Shown: positions 23,401 through 35,900, numbered from the stretch's first letter. The stretch: DNA of 64,000 nt from Takakia lepidozioides (GCA_030704615.1 CM060732.1:45551053-45615052), one strand, 5' to 3'. Notes: a model not told the origin generated them from the letters alone. Numbers and translations: made by a program.

Positions 23401-25018
23401 CCAAGGGGGAATTACCAGCCAGGGAATCAAGATTATAGAAATAATCCCAGAGCAGATCAAGGGTGAGGACCCAATGGTGAAGAACTGTGTTACTATTGTA
23501 ATCAGGCAGGACATCACAAGGCAGCCTGTTCATTCTGGATTAGACACCAGAATGAAATGAGAGCTCATGTGAATGAGGGCTAGTGCTCTATACGTTCTTA
23601 AATGTTTACAGATAGTGCTGCATCTTGATCACAATACCAATACAAATTTTCTACTTCCCAACTGTTTCACTCTCCAAGCACAGGACAGTCAGGAACTTAC
23701 TTGCCGTCGTAAGTTGAGAGCCACTTCAAATAGGCAGCCCCAAAGTAAACACTCACAAAAGGCCGGTAGAGTGTTGCTGAAACTGTCTCAATAGTATATG
23801 CTCGGTACCCCATATCCCTGTCGATCCAAATAAATAATTTCTAGCATCAGACTTCGCAAATTCATGGTTGGCTGGTAAGCTTCGAGTGGCTCAAATCCAC
23901 ACCCATGAAGATCAACTATAACTAAACGGAGTCATATGACAAAAATTTCCAACTGGGGAGGAGGGAGGAGATACTTTTGCAGCCACTCTGCTGTTGATTG
24001 TAGTGTTTGCATGAGCCCAGTGCTGGCCTCACCCAGTTTTGGCTCATAGCGATAGGCAAGTGGCTGTCGTGCGCTCTCTATCTCTGCAATCGCACATATC
24101 ATTGCCTGACCCCAGGCACACACCCATACCCATCTCAATCTCCAACTTCATATCTCTCAAGTATGGGAGACCACAGTCAACTTTTGTTTCGAAGATACCT
24201 CCCACCACCCATTTGGGTGAGGCTTCTGCCAAGGTAGTGGGTCCCCTCTGCTCTCTCCAGTCCCCCTTGCCCCCGTCCCCCTTTTCTGCTCTGTCCAAAC
24301 TAGGCGCAGGCATGCCTATGGCAAGCAAAGTATGGTACATCTTCAGGTCTTCCGCCTTCAGGTACAGGTTAGCAGCAGTTACATGGCACTGAGGGCCTCA
24401 TAGAGAGGCCTTCAGCTTTGAAGACCTGCTCTCTAAGCATATTTAGGGGAGGCCTTCATTGTCTCAATACAAAACCAAAACCTGTTTGGAACTTTCTTTT
24501 GATCGCAGAGGCCTTCCAGGCTTCCAGGGGAGGTAAGAGGTTTCTTTCTTTCTTTCCCTTCCATTTAACTTACCTGTAGAGCTGTCTGTGTCTTACACAC
24601 TCTGCAGGTACAAGGAACAAATGGAAAAGAGCCTTCAAAATTCAATACCTGATCCAGTCGTCTGAAATGCCTTTGAATAGTAATTTCTGCCATGGCCTAG
24701 ATCGCACCCACCAAGAGAGAGAATCATTGTTAAGCAATTAGATGTTCAAATTAAACAACCTTACACTCAAACAGTTGTTCACATTTGCAGCCCTGTCCAG
24801 CACTACAAGCATTAGTCATTGATGACAGACATGCCACTCACCCGCATCTCTGTGTGGGTCACATAAGGTCTCCCATCAAGATTCCGTGACATATGAACCT
24901 TCTGGCCCCGTAGCTCCCCAGCTTTGATCCACTCTTTGCTTACATCTGGGCGCTCCCACAGTGCCTCCATGTCCTCAGGATCTGCCCAGTCGTCCCAAAA
25001 CTTCATATTCGGTGCCAT
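20487..25018 (-). CDS. two-module lysozyme/SLT transglycosylase-like protein
   Basis: Eleven minus-strand exons: 25018-24842, 24696-24649, 24105-23975, 23817-23701, 23187-23065, 22645-22527, 22434-22265, 21789-21736, 21261-21152, 20895-20782, 20613-20487; 429 residues, all phases agree. Module 1 (1-198) and module 2 (240-429) each have W.D....EDMEA.W..PDV..EW, an AE-I/V-E/S-S block (E83/E85; E321), GLMQ or GIMQ (105; 336), YFGAAY..WL, and GYNGGPKG or AYRGGPKG. These are the family-1 lytic transglycosylase landmarks. A Ser/Pro/Ala linker (200-238) joins them. Substrate in plants is unknown; cleavage of plastid peptidoglycan is speculative. The start is a choice: ATG at 25018 has good context and sits next to the first domain, but the frame stays open to 25366. 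The tandem copies come from exon duplication. Confidence 0.85.
23272..23583 (+). pseudogene. retrotransposon gag zinc-knuckle fragment inside an SLT-gene intron
   Basis: Reads GNPRGHYQ, GNPRGNYQ, GNPRGNYQPGNQDY (three ~24-bp DNA units), a TGA at 23464-23466, then in the same frame GEELCYYCNQAGHHKAACSFW, a canonical CX2CX4HX4C nucleocapsid knuckle. It is antisense to the host gene. Only this piece of the element is recognisable. Confidence 0.75.
24200..24345 (+). mobile_element. degenerate LINE 3' end in an SLT-gene intron
   Basis: GTCCAAACTAGGCGCAGG and CTATGGCAAGCAAAGTATGG match, with deletions, the LINE 3' UTR seen at 50570-50646. Opposite in direction to the host gene. Confidence 0.45.
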
Positions 25019-27227
25019 TGCGTCTACTAATCTGGGTCTCCAAGCATAGACCAACACCTTTGGGAGGCTAGCAGGACCACAAACTGTGTGGACCCTTGGA
25101 AAGCTCAGATATGGGCCCCAATCTGCAGCCAATGCACTTATTCCTGCAATATGCTTGCAACCTGGTTTCTTCTTCCGTGGGGTTCGGATATATAAGCTCA
25201 GTAATGGGCTGATAAACCTGCCTACTCCTTTTTCCCTTTGGGAAGTCAATAGGTGTGATCTGATTATTTCATGTTGGTCTCTACCAGAGGTGTGCCTCTG
25301 TACTATGGGATTGTGATTCCCCACACAAGGGTTCCACTTTATCTCATTGAAGAAGGAAGCTTGCATGGGCCTCCTCGCTCCTTAAAGACACCCCAGAATT
25401 TGACTGGTGTCTTGGTGAGCCGAGAGGACAAGCTGATTGCTGCAAAATAAGAGAGAGAGAGAGAGTCAAATGGCGTTAAGTCAACTAAGTTGTTTTGCAC
25501 ACATAGAACAGGTAGTCCAAGTTGCTCATATCTGGGGGAATATCAAACAGGCTTTACTCTCGAGAAGCTCCCCATCTCCAGTCTTAAGTCGAATCTCGCT
25601 ACTGAGAAGCTGACTCTGTATTCTCTGCGCAAATTGCTGGAATCTTGATTCTCAGTTCCTTTTCAAGATGGTACGATCCAGCCTTTCTCAAGTTGAAGGT
25701 GAATTGAGAACGCACATCAAAATTTGTTCACGATGGTAAATTACCCTGCCCATACTATCCACCCACCGGTTGCAGCCATCTGCCAGCACCAGAATGAAGC
25801 CCTACAGACATACAGTGTCCATTAATTTTCGGTGTGTTGGTGCGCATTGTGCGGGTGAAATAATTAAGACATCTTCTTGATTCTTCGGTGATTAATCCCG
25901 GCGGTGGACACTGAGATGCATATATGGGGGAGTTTACAGCAGGTGCGAGGGAAGAGCCTCTATCCGCTATAGAACAATTGACGAAAGTGTGGAACTAAAA
26001 CAGGAGGTTCCTACTGCACAAAAAATATTACCTGCTCTCTCTTTCCCTTCTCAGGTTAAGCCTCTCCTGGATTCTCTCATGTGAAACCGGCCTATGCTCC
26101 ACTAGAGAGAGCAGAGTGCAAGAAATAAACAGAATCTCATCTCCCCTAGCCCAAGACTGAGCCCAGCCATTTGAGGACTTGCATTTTTTCTTATTTGAAA
26201 GTACGCAGAGTCAGTTCAAACCAGACACCGCTTTGCATCCATATACTCGTAGATATAAGTGTGGAACGAGAAGAAGAAAGAACGAACCTATGTTTAAGAT
26301 CATCTGAGAACGGGGGGGCGAAAGAGGAAAGGCAGGGAAGGGAGGGAAGGCACCTTAATCTACAGGGCTTGCTCTCCTGTGGTTTACTCCTTACACGTTC
26401 CACGACCCAGTACGACGAATGAAAATCCAGTGTTGCCGCTACCAAGTGCGACACCAGAGCAGGAGAAAGAACAAGATCAAGAACCCAAAACTTGCAGCTC
26501 AAGCGCCAACGACAGGGTACAAATCATTCGAAGGAACCCAACTGAAAAGGAGGGCCAAAATTGAGCGTCTCAAAACCCACAGAACAAAATCCGCCAGGGA
26601 TCAAACAAGACAACTGAGCGAATTGAGGTTGTGAAACTTTTCGTTAGAATCTGAGACACGCCAGGAATTCAACAGAAATAACGGACCCAAACTGAGCTTC
26701 TCAGAAACTACGGCAAATCCACTGCAGCAATCGCGATGTAACAAAGAACTTGAAGAAAGAACGAAGTTATTAGAATACCACTAGCGTACTGTATGAAGCG
26801 AGCGAAGACGGATGCAGACATTCAAGCAACTATCCAGCCACCTACTGTACCTTGAAATCCGCCGATCGTCTGTACGCCACCTCGCACGCTCCACCTGCCA
26901 CACCCCCGCTCTCATAACCAATGCTCCCGTGCTTATGCCGCTAATATACCTCGCAAGGAACCCTAATTCTCAGCGTAAACACCAACCAATCCCTTCCTCT
27001 GCTCGATCCGCATTCTGTAAAATGCAAGTAAGGACTCACGGATCACGAGATGTCCTTCCTACATGTCCTTCGTAACGTCGCTCACCAAGTAACGTACTCT
27101 CCCAGCTACGTATCCGATCACTCACTGTACAGCGTATTTAACCTGTAGACAGTAATTTTCAATATAGAGCGTTACTGTAACCTGTTGGAAAGATTACAGA
27201 CCTAATCAGGTATGTACTTATTCACTT
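25019..27227. other. 5' flank of the SLT-like gene; no other gene recognised
   Basis: Upstream (minus-strand) region of the SLT-like gene. It contains a (GA)n run near 25450 and several short open frames without motifs (for example 26171-26640). I cannot place a promoter. Confidence 0.5.
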
Positions 27228-27395
27228 AATAGTGCCCCGGTCAGGGGTTCAATCCTCTGTTGGTTTGTGGGTCGTCGGGTAGGCGATTCGGTCCCAGATG
27301 ACAAAAAAATATAAGGCGGTTAATTTCTGGCCTTCGTCTTGATGATTGTGTCCCAAGTGCATCGGGTTTCCTTTCAATGAATAAAAATGAAACAA
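27228..27395 (+). mobile_element. SINE-like copy (family B)
   Basis: B-box-like GGTTCAATCC, then GCGGTTAATTTCTGGCCT, TTGATGATTGTGTCCCA and CGGGTTTCCTTT before an A-rich end. The same order of blocks occurs at 29625-29844. Confidence 0.55.
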
Positions 27396-27445
27396 AATAT
27401 TGGCTACATTTTTCTTTAAAGAAATAGTAAGAGGGGATTGTCGAT

Positions 27446-27715
27446 AAGGAGAAAAAACAAGCGGCTAGTCGCGTATGGCTCCTCTTTGTGAATAGCGAAA
27501 TCTACTTTCATCCATTATGAACTTGAAATTTCAACCGTTTATTCTTCATAAATTGTCCATAAGAGAGATGTTACCTGAGAGAGGTGTTACTTACCTGGAG
27601 GATGGTTTTCAACAAAGGAGAGGAGGTGACAGCTGGGGAAGGCACCACAGGGGCTTAGCAATTTTTGACACCGACGCCTAGTCTCCTTTTTTAATAAAGA
27701 GGAGCCAATAAAACT
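27446..27715. mobile_element. MITE-like repeat, copy 1
   Basis: Inner ends carry an 11-bp perfect inverted repeat, GGCTCCTCTTT at 27477-27487 and AAAGAGGAGCC at 27696-27706, each bordered by TAT/ATA. A second diverged copy at 28981-29226 shares sequence from AAAAAACAAGCGGCTAG onward, starting ~30 bp before the inverted repeat, so the true ends are uncertain. Confidence 0.55.
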
Positions 27716-27899
27716 CCAACCAAACGCAGGACGAACCCAAAGACCGAATCAAAAGAGAGAACACATGCGGCGGGATGAAGAACATGCTTTTTCTTGTTAC
27801 ATATGGGGATAAGTATCATTTGAAAAAGAGAGGTGTAGGAAATCTTTGGACTTCTTGGAGGTTGTGGCACTATCCACAAAAGTATCATGCCTAAGTACA

Positions 27900-28980
27900 C
27901 ACATTAATAACTATCCAAGAAATATAATTGGAAAAATGGCCATTTGATAGTTGTTTTTAGATAATTAATTGACCATGTCGACCGAGCCTTTTGGGATATG
28001 ATACATGCGTAAAGTACCACAAACTCGGGGTGAGTACCTACCCCTATTTTGGCCAAACTACGGGATGAGTTGCAAAAGTGGGGATCAAACTAATACAAAA
28101 GAAACAAGCCTAAAATGCGATAGGCTCTCTTGCTTTGGCAAAACATAAGAGGAAGGTGAGAGTAAAGGGCATGACTCAGCACAACACACCAATAGAGGCC
28201 TTGACACACTCTAAGGTCCTTTGACCACATTTTCTCCATTGACTTGAACATGTTGTGAAGTCTCTCTACAAGAGAGCCAAAAAAGACTTGATGAAACTCC
28301 TTTCTTCACAAAAACTGGGGATCAATGGAGTTTCATACCCAGCTTGCATTTTGTTGAGATGCACAACAGTGACGAAATGCGAGCTGTATGAGACGAGAGT
28401 GACAAGAGTGGAGAGTTGGACTTTTAGAGAATCAGATCGTGTCAAGTACCAGGACTGACATTTAGGGTTTAATTCAAATCAGATCAGTTATATATTATAT
28501 TCACTCCAATCTCATATAAAATCAGTGTAGAGGCATATTGCATCGTACTAGAATATGGAATAGTGCATCCAAGATGTAATTTCGAGCAGAAAATTCACCC
28601 TTATACGGATAGCATGACATTATAAAAACTCGACGGTTGTTATTCCAGCTCGTATACCAACCACATGATACTACACTAAGAAAGTTATAATGAAGAGCAA
28701 TCCACCTTTACACTTCACTTCGAGAGAGAGAAATAGGTAAAGTACAGCCGGACACCATGCCGATGTGGCCCTTGTTGTTGCTACTGGTGCGTGCCTTGCC
28801 CACCTTGCCGCCAACTAATCGACCATTCTTACTATTACTTCAAATGATCAATCATGTCAAAACATGATCGTCATGTCATGACATTTCCATGATACATTTT
28901 TTATACCATTTGAATCCATTACATGTTTTGCAACGTTTCATGAATGTTAGTACGATGGGAAGCCCTAGTGACAATAATAG
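27900..28980. other. no gene recognised
   Basis: AT-rich spacer between the two MITE-like copies. A 67-codon open frame at 28255 has no recognisable family. Confidence 0.5.
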
Positions 28981-29226
28981 TAAGGATAAAAAACAAGCGG
29001 CTAGACGCGTATGGCTCCTCTTTGCGAATAGTGAAATATACTTTCATCCATAATAAAGCTGAAAATTCATCCATGTATTTTTCAAAAATTGTTCAATGAG
29101 AAAGAAGCATACCAAGAAGTAGTTTTCAGCAAAGGAGAGGAGGTAATGCATGGGGAAGGCACAACATGGGCTTTAGCAATTTTTGACACCCATCTATAGT
29201 CTTCTCTTTAGAACAAGGGCTCCGCC
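28981..29226. mobile_element. MITE-like repeat, copy 2
   Basis: Diverged direct copy of 27446-27715: same order AAAAAACAAGCGGCTAG, CGCGTATGGCTCCTCTTT, AAAGGAGAGGAGGT, GGGGAAGGCAC, TTTAGCAATTTTTGACACC. Its right inverted repeat is eroded. Confidence 0.6.
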
Positions 29227-29283
29227 ACAAGAGGCTCTGTCTTCGGTTGTTTTATACTTTTTCCAGGGCTTCATGAATCATGC

Positions 29284-29604
29284 CCATCAACCCTCCATAG
29301 ACTAGGTTTAATGGATAAGCCTCGTTCTCGCCCTAGGCAAGATGTCTCCATGAGTCATGGACCATGACAATGCCTCTAACCCTTTGGGGTCCCGTCAACC
29401 CTCCATAGGACTTAATGGATAAGCCTAGTTCTCAGCCAAGATGTCTCCATGAGTCATGGACCATGGTCACAATGCCTCTATCCCTTGCGGGTCCCATCAA
29501 CCCTCCATAGGGCTTAATGGATAAGCCTAGTTCTCCGTTCTCTGCCTAGCTCCGCCTAGGCAAGAAATCTCCACAATGTCTTTATCCCTTGCGGGATAGA
29601 GCCA
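29284..29604. repeat. three-unit tandem repeat, ~100-110 bp
   Basis: Units begin at about 29284, 29393 and 29494 with CATCAACCCTCCATAG, followed by TTAATGGATAAGCCT, a CTCCATGAGTCATGGACCAT part in the first two, and ACAATG.CT.TA.CC. The third lacks part of the middle. Non-coding. Confidence 0.8.
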
Positions 29605-29624
29605 ATAAAGAGGGGCACATCGGC

Positions 29625-29844
29625 TGGTAGCTCAACTCGTAAGTGCACAATGTGTCGCCCTAGTTGTTGGTTCAAACATTCAAACCCGCTACCCTGCCCC
29701 ATGTGTGGGATTGTTTGTGACCGTATGTCTGGGCATTGATCGTCCTGTTGGTCTCATGGCCCATAAATGAAAAGGAGGTTAATTTTTCCCCCTCCTTAAG
29801 GGCCTGAATTGTTGTTGCTCCCAGGTTTCCTTTTGAAAAAAAAA
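29625..29844 (+). mobile_element. tRNA-derived SINE (family B) with poly-A tail
   Basis: Starts with an A-box-like GGTAGCTCAACTCG and a B-box-like GGTTCAAAC about 40 bp later, as in tRNA-derived pol III promoters. The body shares blocks with 27228-27395, and it ends GGTTTCCTTTTG followed by 12 A. Confidence 0.6.
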
Positions 29845-30411
29845 AAACCCCATAAAATTATGTGGTAAGGCATCATGTTTTGCCATTATTGCTAGAGAGG
29901 GGATTGATTGGGAAAGAAAATGAAAAGGAAAGAAACAAAATTAAATCTATTCAAATCTTTAACTATGGTTATAGGTCTTTAAAGGCAACTTATATCTATA
30001 TGTTTAGGTGAGGTTAACATTTACATAGGGATATTACCTGAAAAAAGATGCTTGTTCACAAAAAATTTATCAATATTTAATATGTTCCTCTCATGGATAA
30101 TCTGCGAAGTTATTTTTTGTCCTTGCATAATATGATTGATTGGGTTGTGTCCTATTCTTGGGATAAATTAAAAAAATACACTTATTTTTGTAGGGAACAA
30201 AAATTTGTCAACATGTATTAACTTTAGGATCACGGCCAAGGTAGTTCTGGATTTGAAGCCCATGGTGCAGCTGTACCTGTATCTCTTGCACTCATGCTCA
30301 AGGAGTTGTACTACCGGATAGTCCATGGTGTGAACTTAATAGCAGAGTCCCTTTGGAGTGATCACATGATAGCTCCACCCTTAAAAATGTTCACTTTTGA
30401 AAGTTTAAACT

Positions 30412-31245
30412 TTAACCCTTAAGTTCCCAAGCGACCTGAATCGGGTCACTTTGAATTTGTAGGTCGACCTAATTTTTGCAGATCTAATCTGATGGGGCCC
30501 ACTCCTAAAGCTTTAATGACAAGGGATTTGTCTAGAGTATGATGCAAAAAAACAAAATTTAAAAAAAAAACAAAAGCTACGACGTACAAAAAATATCTTA
30601 GGTCTCTCATTTACGTTTTGGGGCCTGAAAAGGGCTTGTTGACCGCTGACGTGGCAGGTAAACAAGCCCAAAACAGATTGCACTCCAAGGCAATTTTTGG
30701 CAGAAAATTAGCAATTTTGGAAAAAGCGCTTCACCTTGTGGTGTGTGAGCATTACATACACACATACACCATTGGCTTTTAAAAATTTTGTAGAAAAAAA
30801 AGTACTTCATTTGGAGGCACATTTTCTCTTGTCAATTTTGAGATTTCAACCCCCATGTAATTGCATGCATAGCAACCATAGGTGAAAAAATCAGTTGGAC
30901 CTGCAATTTAGTGGGGTCATAGCCACTCCACTATTGATTTGGAAATGGTGGGTCTTGGGGCAAGCAAAATTGGATAAAGCTAGGTTATGATTTGGTCAAA
31001 CCAATTTCTTTCTCACTTTTTCTTTGGGACCTGATATTTGAGGTCCCGGCCAACGCTATAATCTCACAATTTGCACGGTGGACTTGGCTCATTTTTTGGT
31101 ATGTCATGCATAAATGAGCTGGGCCCATTGCTATAAGGCTGGAATCTCCGGATGATTTTTGGTAGGTTTCTAGGGGCAATTTACTGCAGCTGGGTACCCA
31201 AAATTGGTAAAAAGTCGAAAAAGGGCTTGGGAACTTAAGGGTTAA
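30412..31245. mobile_element. piggyBac-like non-autonomous element 1
   Basis: Ends are perfect inverted repeats. Just inside TTAA at 30412-30415 is CCCTTAAGTTCCCAAGC; its exact complement precedes TTAA at 31242-31245. TTAA target duplication and a terminal CCC are piggyBac hallmarks. No transposase is encoded in the ~830 bp. An element at 38861-39670 shares the termini and internal blocks in reverse orientation. Confidence 0.7.
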
Positions 31246-31403
31246 GGATTATACAATGTAAAGTAAAATAAAATTACTGGAAAATATTAAATATAACACT
31301 TTAATTTTAAATGTGAAGTCTAGAAACAAAAAACCTGTGTGTCATGCCGGTAATAAAAATAAATAAAATGCAACTGACAAAGTTTGGACGGAAAAAGTGA
31401 AAG

Positions 31404-31480
31404 GAACTTAATATAATGGAATTGGATGTGACAAAACAAAAGGGACTTGAAATCTGAAATGAACTTAATATAATGGAATT
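31404..31480. repeat. short direct repeat
   Basis: GAACTTAATATAATGGAATT occurs twice, at about 31404 and 31461. AT-rich, non-coding. Confidence 0.6.
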
Positions 31481-31739
31481 ACAAAAATTGGGAAATTAGA
31501 AAATTTTGCTGATTTCATATACAACTAGTGTGGGGGCATGCGCCATTGAACAGTGAGCACATACTAGTGTTATAACGTCGTTATATGTATTTGCATTCAA
31601 TTATGACCATGTGTACCAAAAGACAAATGAAAGGCCAATATTCCAAAAAAAACCCAATTTGTTGTTTTTCATGAATTTCCAGTACTGACGAAACATGCTT
31701 GAAAAAAATACTAGAAGGAAAACGCGGAATAACCGCTGG

Positions 31740-32129
31740 TATCGGATTTTAGTCAGAATCTTACGCTGAAGTTAACCTGATCTGTTAACACATCCCAATT
31801 AACTTGCAGTTAACATTTTCTTGCTGTTAGTTACAGATAGGTTAGAGTTTGAATTTGCCCGCCAAAAGGTGTGGCTCTAGTTTACAGCTAAGTGTTCTTG
31901 ACTGTTCGATGGCCTGAGTTGTTGATGATCAGAACATGTGCAACTCTCGCTGCTATGAGAGATATAAGTTTAAGATCACAATACTGAGAGATATAAGCTT
32001 AGTGAGATGGGCAGAATACATCGCATATGTGGATGTACAAGCAAAGTTTGATGCTGACTGTTTAAGTGATTTAGACCAGATAATGAGCAAGTCAGATTAG
32101 GTTGTGTAACGAGATCAGGAAATTCAATA
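31740..32129 (+). repeat. 5' LTR of the copia element
   Basis: About 390 bp. It matches the 3' LTR along its length (shared TTAACCTGATCTGTTAACACATC, CCGCCAAAAGGTGTGGCTC, CTCGCTGCTATGAGAGATAT blocks) with scattered substitutions and small indels. Confidence 0.85.
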
Positions 32130-32166
32130 GGTTATAGGTCCACGCTGCCTCTAACGTTGCGTCACA

Positions 32167-32949
32167 ATGAGTATCAAGAGTGATATGAGAGAATTGGCTA
32201 ATTTAGATAGGTTCAATGGACAAAACTTTCAGCTCTAGAAGTTTCAAATGGTTATAATCTTCAAAGCCAAGAAGGTATTAACAATTGTGAATAGGATCGA
32301 GAAGAAAGAGAATGCAGATGATCCAGAAGCGTGGGATGAGAGAGATAGTATGACTACCATGTATCTAATTTCTTCAGTTGACAAGAAGTATTTGCAGCAG
32401 TTGCTTAACTGCAAAACAACAGCTCAAATGTGGTCTAGATTGATCACTTTGCATGAGCAGAGCGCAAGTGAGAATATTCACATGTTACAGCAAAGGTTTT
32501 CCAAGTATAAGACAAAGGAAGGAGATGATATAACAAGTCACGTGAATGCTGTAGAATCAATGGCTAACCAGTTGAACGATCTTGGTGAAACAACATCAGA
32601 GAGAGCAGTGATGACCAAAATTATTTGTAGTCTTCCACCTAGCTATCGCTACTTGATATATGTTTGGGATAGTGTCCCAAAGGATCAACAGACGGTTGAA
32701 ATACTCACGGCCAGGTTACTGAAGGAAGAGTGTCTTAACAAAAAAAAAAGTGTGTCAACGAGCAAGTTGATAAGGTATTTTTTTGCTAACAAAACGGGAA
32801 GTAGTGGGAGCAAACCTTACAAAGTAAGTGCTAAGGAGAGACAAATCAGGATCGATAAGATTAATGCACTAAACAGAAGGACAAGATGTCATAATTGTGG
32901 ACGGGAATTAGGACATTGGGAGAGTGAATGTCAAGAAGGATTATACTAA
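32167..32949 (+). pseudogene. copia gag
   Basis: ATG at 32167 opens MSIKSDMRELANLDRFNGQN. A TAG at 32236-32238 replaces the Trp expected in FNGQNFQLW. Then comes the UBN2/gag-like helical part (LLNCKTTAQMWSRLITLHEQ, LPPSYRYLIYVWDS) and a zinc knuckle CHNCGRELGHWESEC, with five instead of four residues between the second Cys and His. The frame ends at TAA 32947-32949. Confidence 0.85.
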
Positions 32950-35900
32950 GAGTCAAGCAAATCAGACAGCCATCATAAGTACAACGTTCACAACTAACTC
33001 AGAGTTGACTTATGCAGAAGAAAATACGTGGTATGCAGATGGAGGTGCTACAGAGCACATGACTGTCGATAAAAGAGATTGGTTCACGTCTCTCGAAAAT
33101 TGTGCCGAAAGGAAGGTGGCCAGTGCTGGTTGCTGAAAATCAGAAGATCTGGGTTGAAGGTTTCAAAGACATTGAAATATTATGTCTGGTAAGCAATGTG
33201 TGGAAAAATGGAATTATCAAGAATGCCCTCTATGTACCGGAATTGAAGAAAAATTTGTTCTTCATCGGACAAGTTGCAGACAAAGACATTGTCACCATTT
33301 ACAGTAAGACTGATTGTCAGTTAATTGATGCTAACGGTAAATGGAAGGTGGTAATGACAGGTTTGTGTGAAGGAAAGCTGTACAAATTACAGATCAAGGT
33401 CGTTACATCCAGTGACCAAGTGAGCATTGCAGTGGCAGCTACAACTCCAGATGATCTTGAAAGCTATTGTCCAAGTAGAGAAACAGAGGTTACCAAGAAT
33501 CTTAGACTCTGGCACCACTGTATGGGACATGTACACTCTGCAATGATAAAAAAAATGTCAGTATCAAGAATCATGGTGGATGGTTTGACAGTTTCTGATC
33601 AGAGTGATGCCTCCGTATTTTGTGAGGGATGTGCTAAATTTGGAAAGCATCAGATACAATCTTTTCCTGTCAATACTCACAGGGTTAAGGCAAGTAAATC
33701 AGGTGAACTCATTCATTCAGACGTCTGTGGACCTATGAGTACGAACTCAAAAGGAGGAGCTAGATTTTTTGTTACTTTCAAGGATGATCATACAGGATAC
33801 CGAGTTATCTAAATTGCATAAAAAAAAAAACAGAAGTGTTTTCTTGTTTTCAAAAAATGTTGAGCCAAACGAAGAGAGCCACTGGACATGGTATCATGAC
33901 ATTAAGAACCGACAGAAGAGGTGAATACCTAAGTAAAGAGTTCTCGGATTTCTTACGGAAGGAAGTGATATGTCATGAAACTACTGCTCTGTATACGCCA
34001 GCACATAACGACGTCTCTGTTCAAAGGGATAATCGAACTATCATGGAAAGCGCAAGAAGCATGATCCATTCCAGTGGTTTAGGTTTGGATGTACATTTTT
34101 AAATAGAAGTGGTACCCGCATGCTACAAGGAAAAACCCCTATCGAAGCCTGGACGGGACAAAAACCCTCAGTAGCTCATCTGCGAGTGTTTGGTTGTCCT
34201 GCTTATGCTCACATTCCCAAAGAGTTGCGTAGTAAGTTAGACCCTAAGAGCAGAAGGTGTGTTTTCACTGACTATTGTGATGAGAGCAAGGCATATCGCT
34301 TATGGGATGAGGAGAACCAAAAGATGGTTATTAGCAGGGATGTTTTGCTCGGTGAAGCGTCGGTTTATAAGAAATCGCTTGATAAGAATGTCATTAATTT
34401 AGACGAATCTCAGACTGAGAACTCTGTCTGCAATATAGTTGATCTATCAGATGACCATGAAGCAACAATCCCTGCTATGGCTCACGAAGAGCCACATGCT
34501 CATGAAGTAAACGAAGAGGACTATCCCCGATCTTCCAATACCTAAATTTAACAGTACACATTTACAGTGAACTCGAAAAGCTCCACAATGGTATGACGAT
34601 TGGATATACCCATCGGCAGGAGCATATCTGATCGCAGCAATGGAGGATGAACCTAACGATTACTGGGAGGTCATGAACTCTAGTAACAGTGGGAGGTGGA
34701 TTGATGCAATGACAGAAGAATTTAGTTCTCTTCAACAGAATCAAACAGGGGAGTTGATGGATCTTTCTAAAGGCAGAAAAGCAATCCAATGTAAATGGGT
34801 GTACAAGCTCAAATTGAAATCAGATAGTACCATTGAAATGTACAAAGCACGACTTGTAGCCAAGGGTTACTCCCAGAAATTTGGAATTGATTATTCAGAG
34901 ACATTTGCTCTAGTGGCCAAATATGATTCCATAAAAACGGTATTAGTTGTTGCAGTAGCTCAAGACATGGAGCTCATTCACTTCAAGACTGCCTTCTTCT
35001 ATGGTGAATTATTGGAGGAAATCTGTATGGCTCTACCCATAGGTTTCGAGCAAAAGGGAGCTAAAACTAAAGTCAGTCGATTTAAAAAGTGTCTGTTGGA
35101 ATAACAAGTTCAATGATTTCTTGACAAGGTATGACCTAGTTCCTAGCTCTGCGGATCCCTGAGTTTACTACAATTGGAAAGAGCCCATGTTGATCACCAC
35201 AATATTCGTTGATGATGGGCTAGGTTGTTGTGCCAACAAAGCCAAATTGGAGGACATGATTCAGCTCATGAGTAAAGAATTTGAAACCAAAACAGGAGAT
35301 GCAGATTGTTGTGTGGGTCTTCATATCACACGTACTAACAGAGAGTTACGACTCATATACATCGACCAGACACAATACATTTTAAAGATTCTTGCCAAAT
35401 TTAGTTTTGAGGATACAAATGTTGTCTCTACTCCATCAGATTGCAATAACTACTAAGCAACAGTCATGGAGATGATGATGCAGATATCATTTCATTTCCT
35501 TACAAAGAGATTGTTGGAAGTTTGATGTTTGCAATAGTTTGAAGGAGACCAGACACAACATATTCAGTGGGCAATGTTGCAAAGTATTCGAGCAACCCAC
35601 AGCAGATTCATTGCACAACTGTCAAAAGGATAATGAAATATATTAAAGGCACTGTACAACTCAAGTTATGCTATGGGGAAGCACTGGCAATGCCGATCTT
35701 ACAGGTTAATGTGACGCAGATTTTGCTGGGGATCTTGATGACAAGAAATCCCGAAGTGGATGTGTGATTTTCGTACATGGAGGACCTATTATCTGGACCA
35801 GCAAGAAACAACAATGTACTGCCAGTTCTACAACCGAGGCGGAATATGTGGCAGCTTTTGTTGCTACTGAGGAGATTTTGTGGCTTCGCATACTTCTGGA

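Noticed and set aside
24044-24392. Overlapping open frames on both strands
   Set aside because: Shadow of SLT-like exon 3 and of a LINE remnant; the spliced gene explains the region.
29284-29604. CRISPR-like repeated units
   Set aside because: Only three long units of unequal length, no short repeats with unique spacers, and a plant nuclear context: an ordinary tandem repeat.
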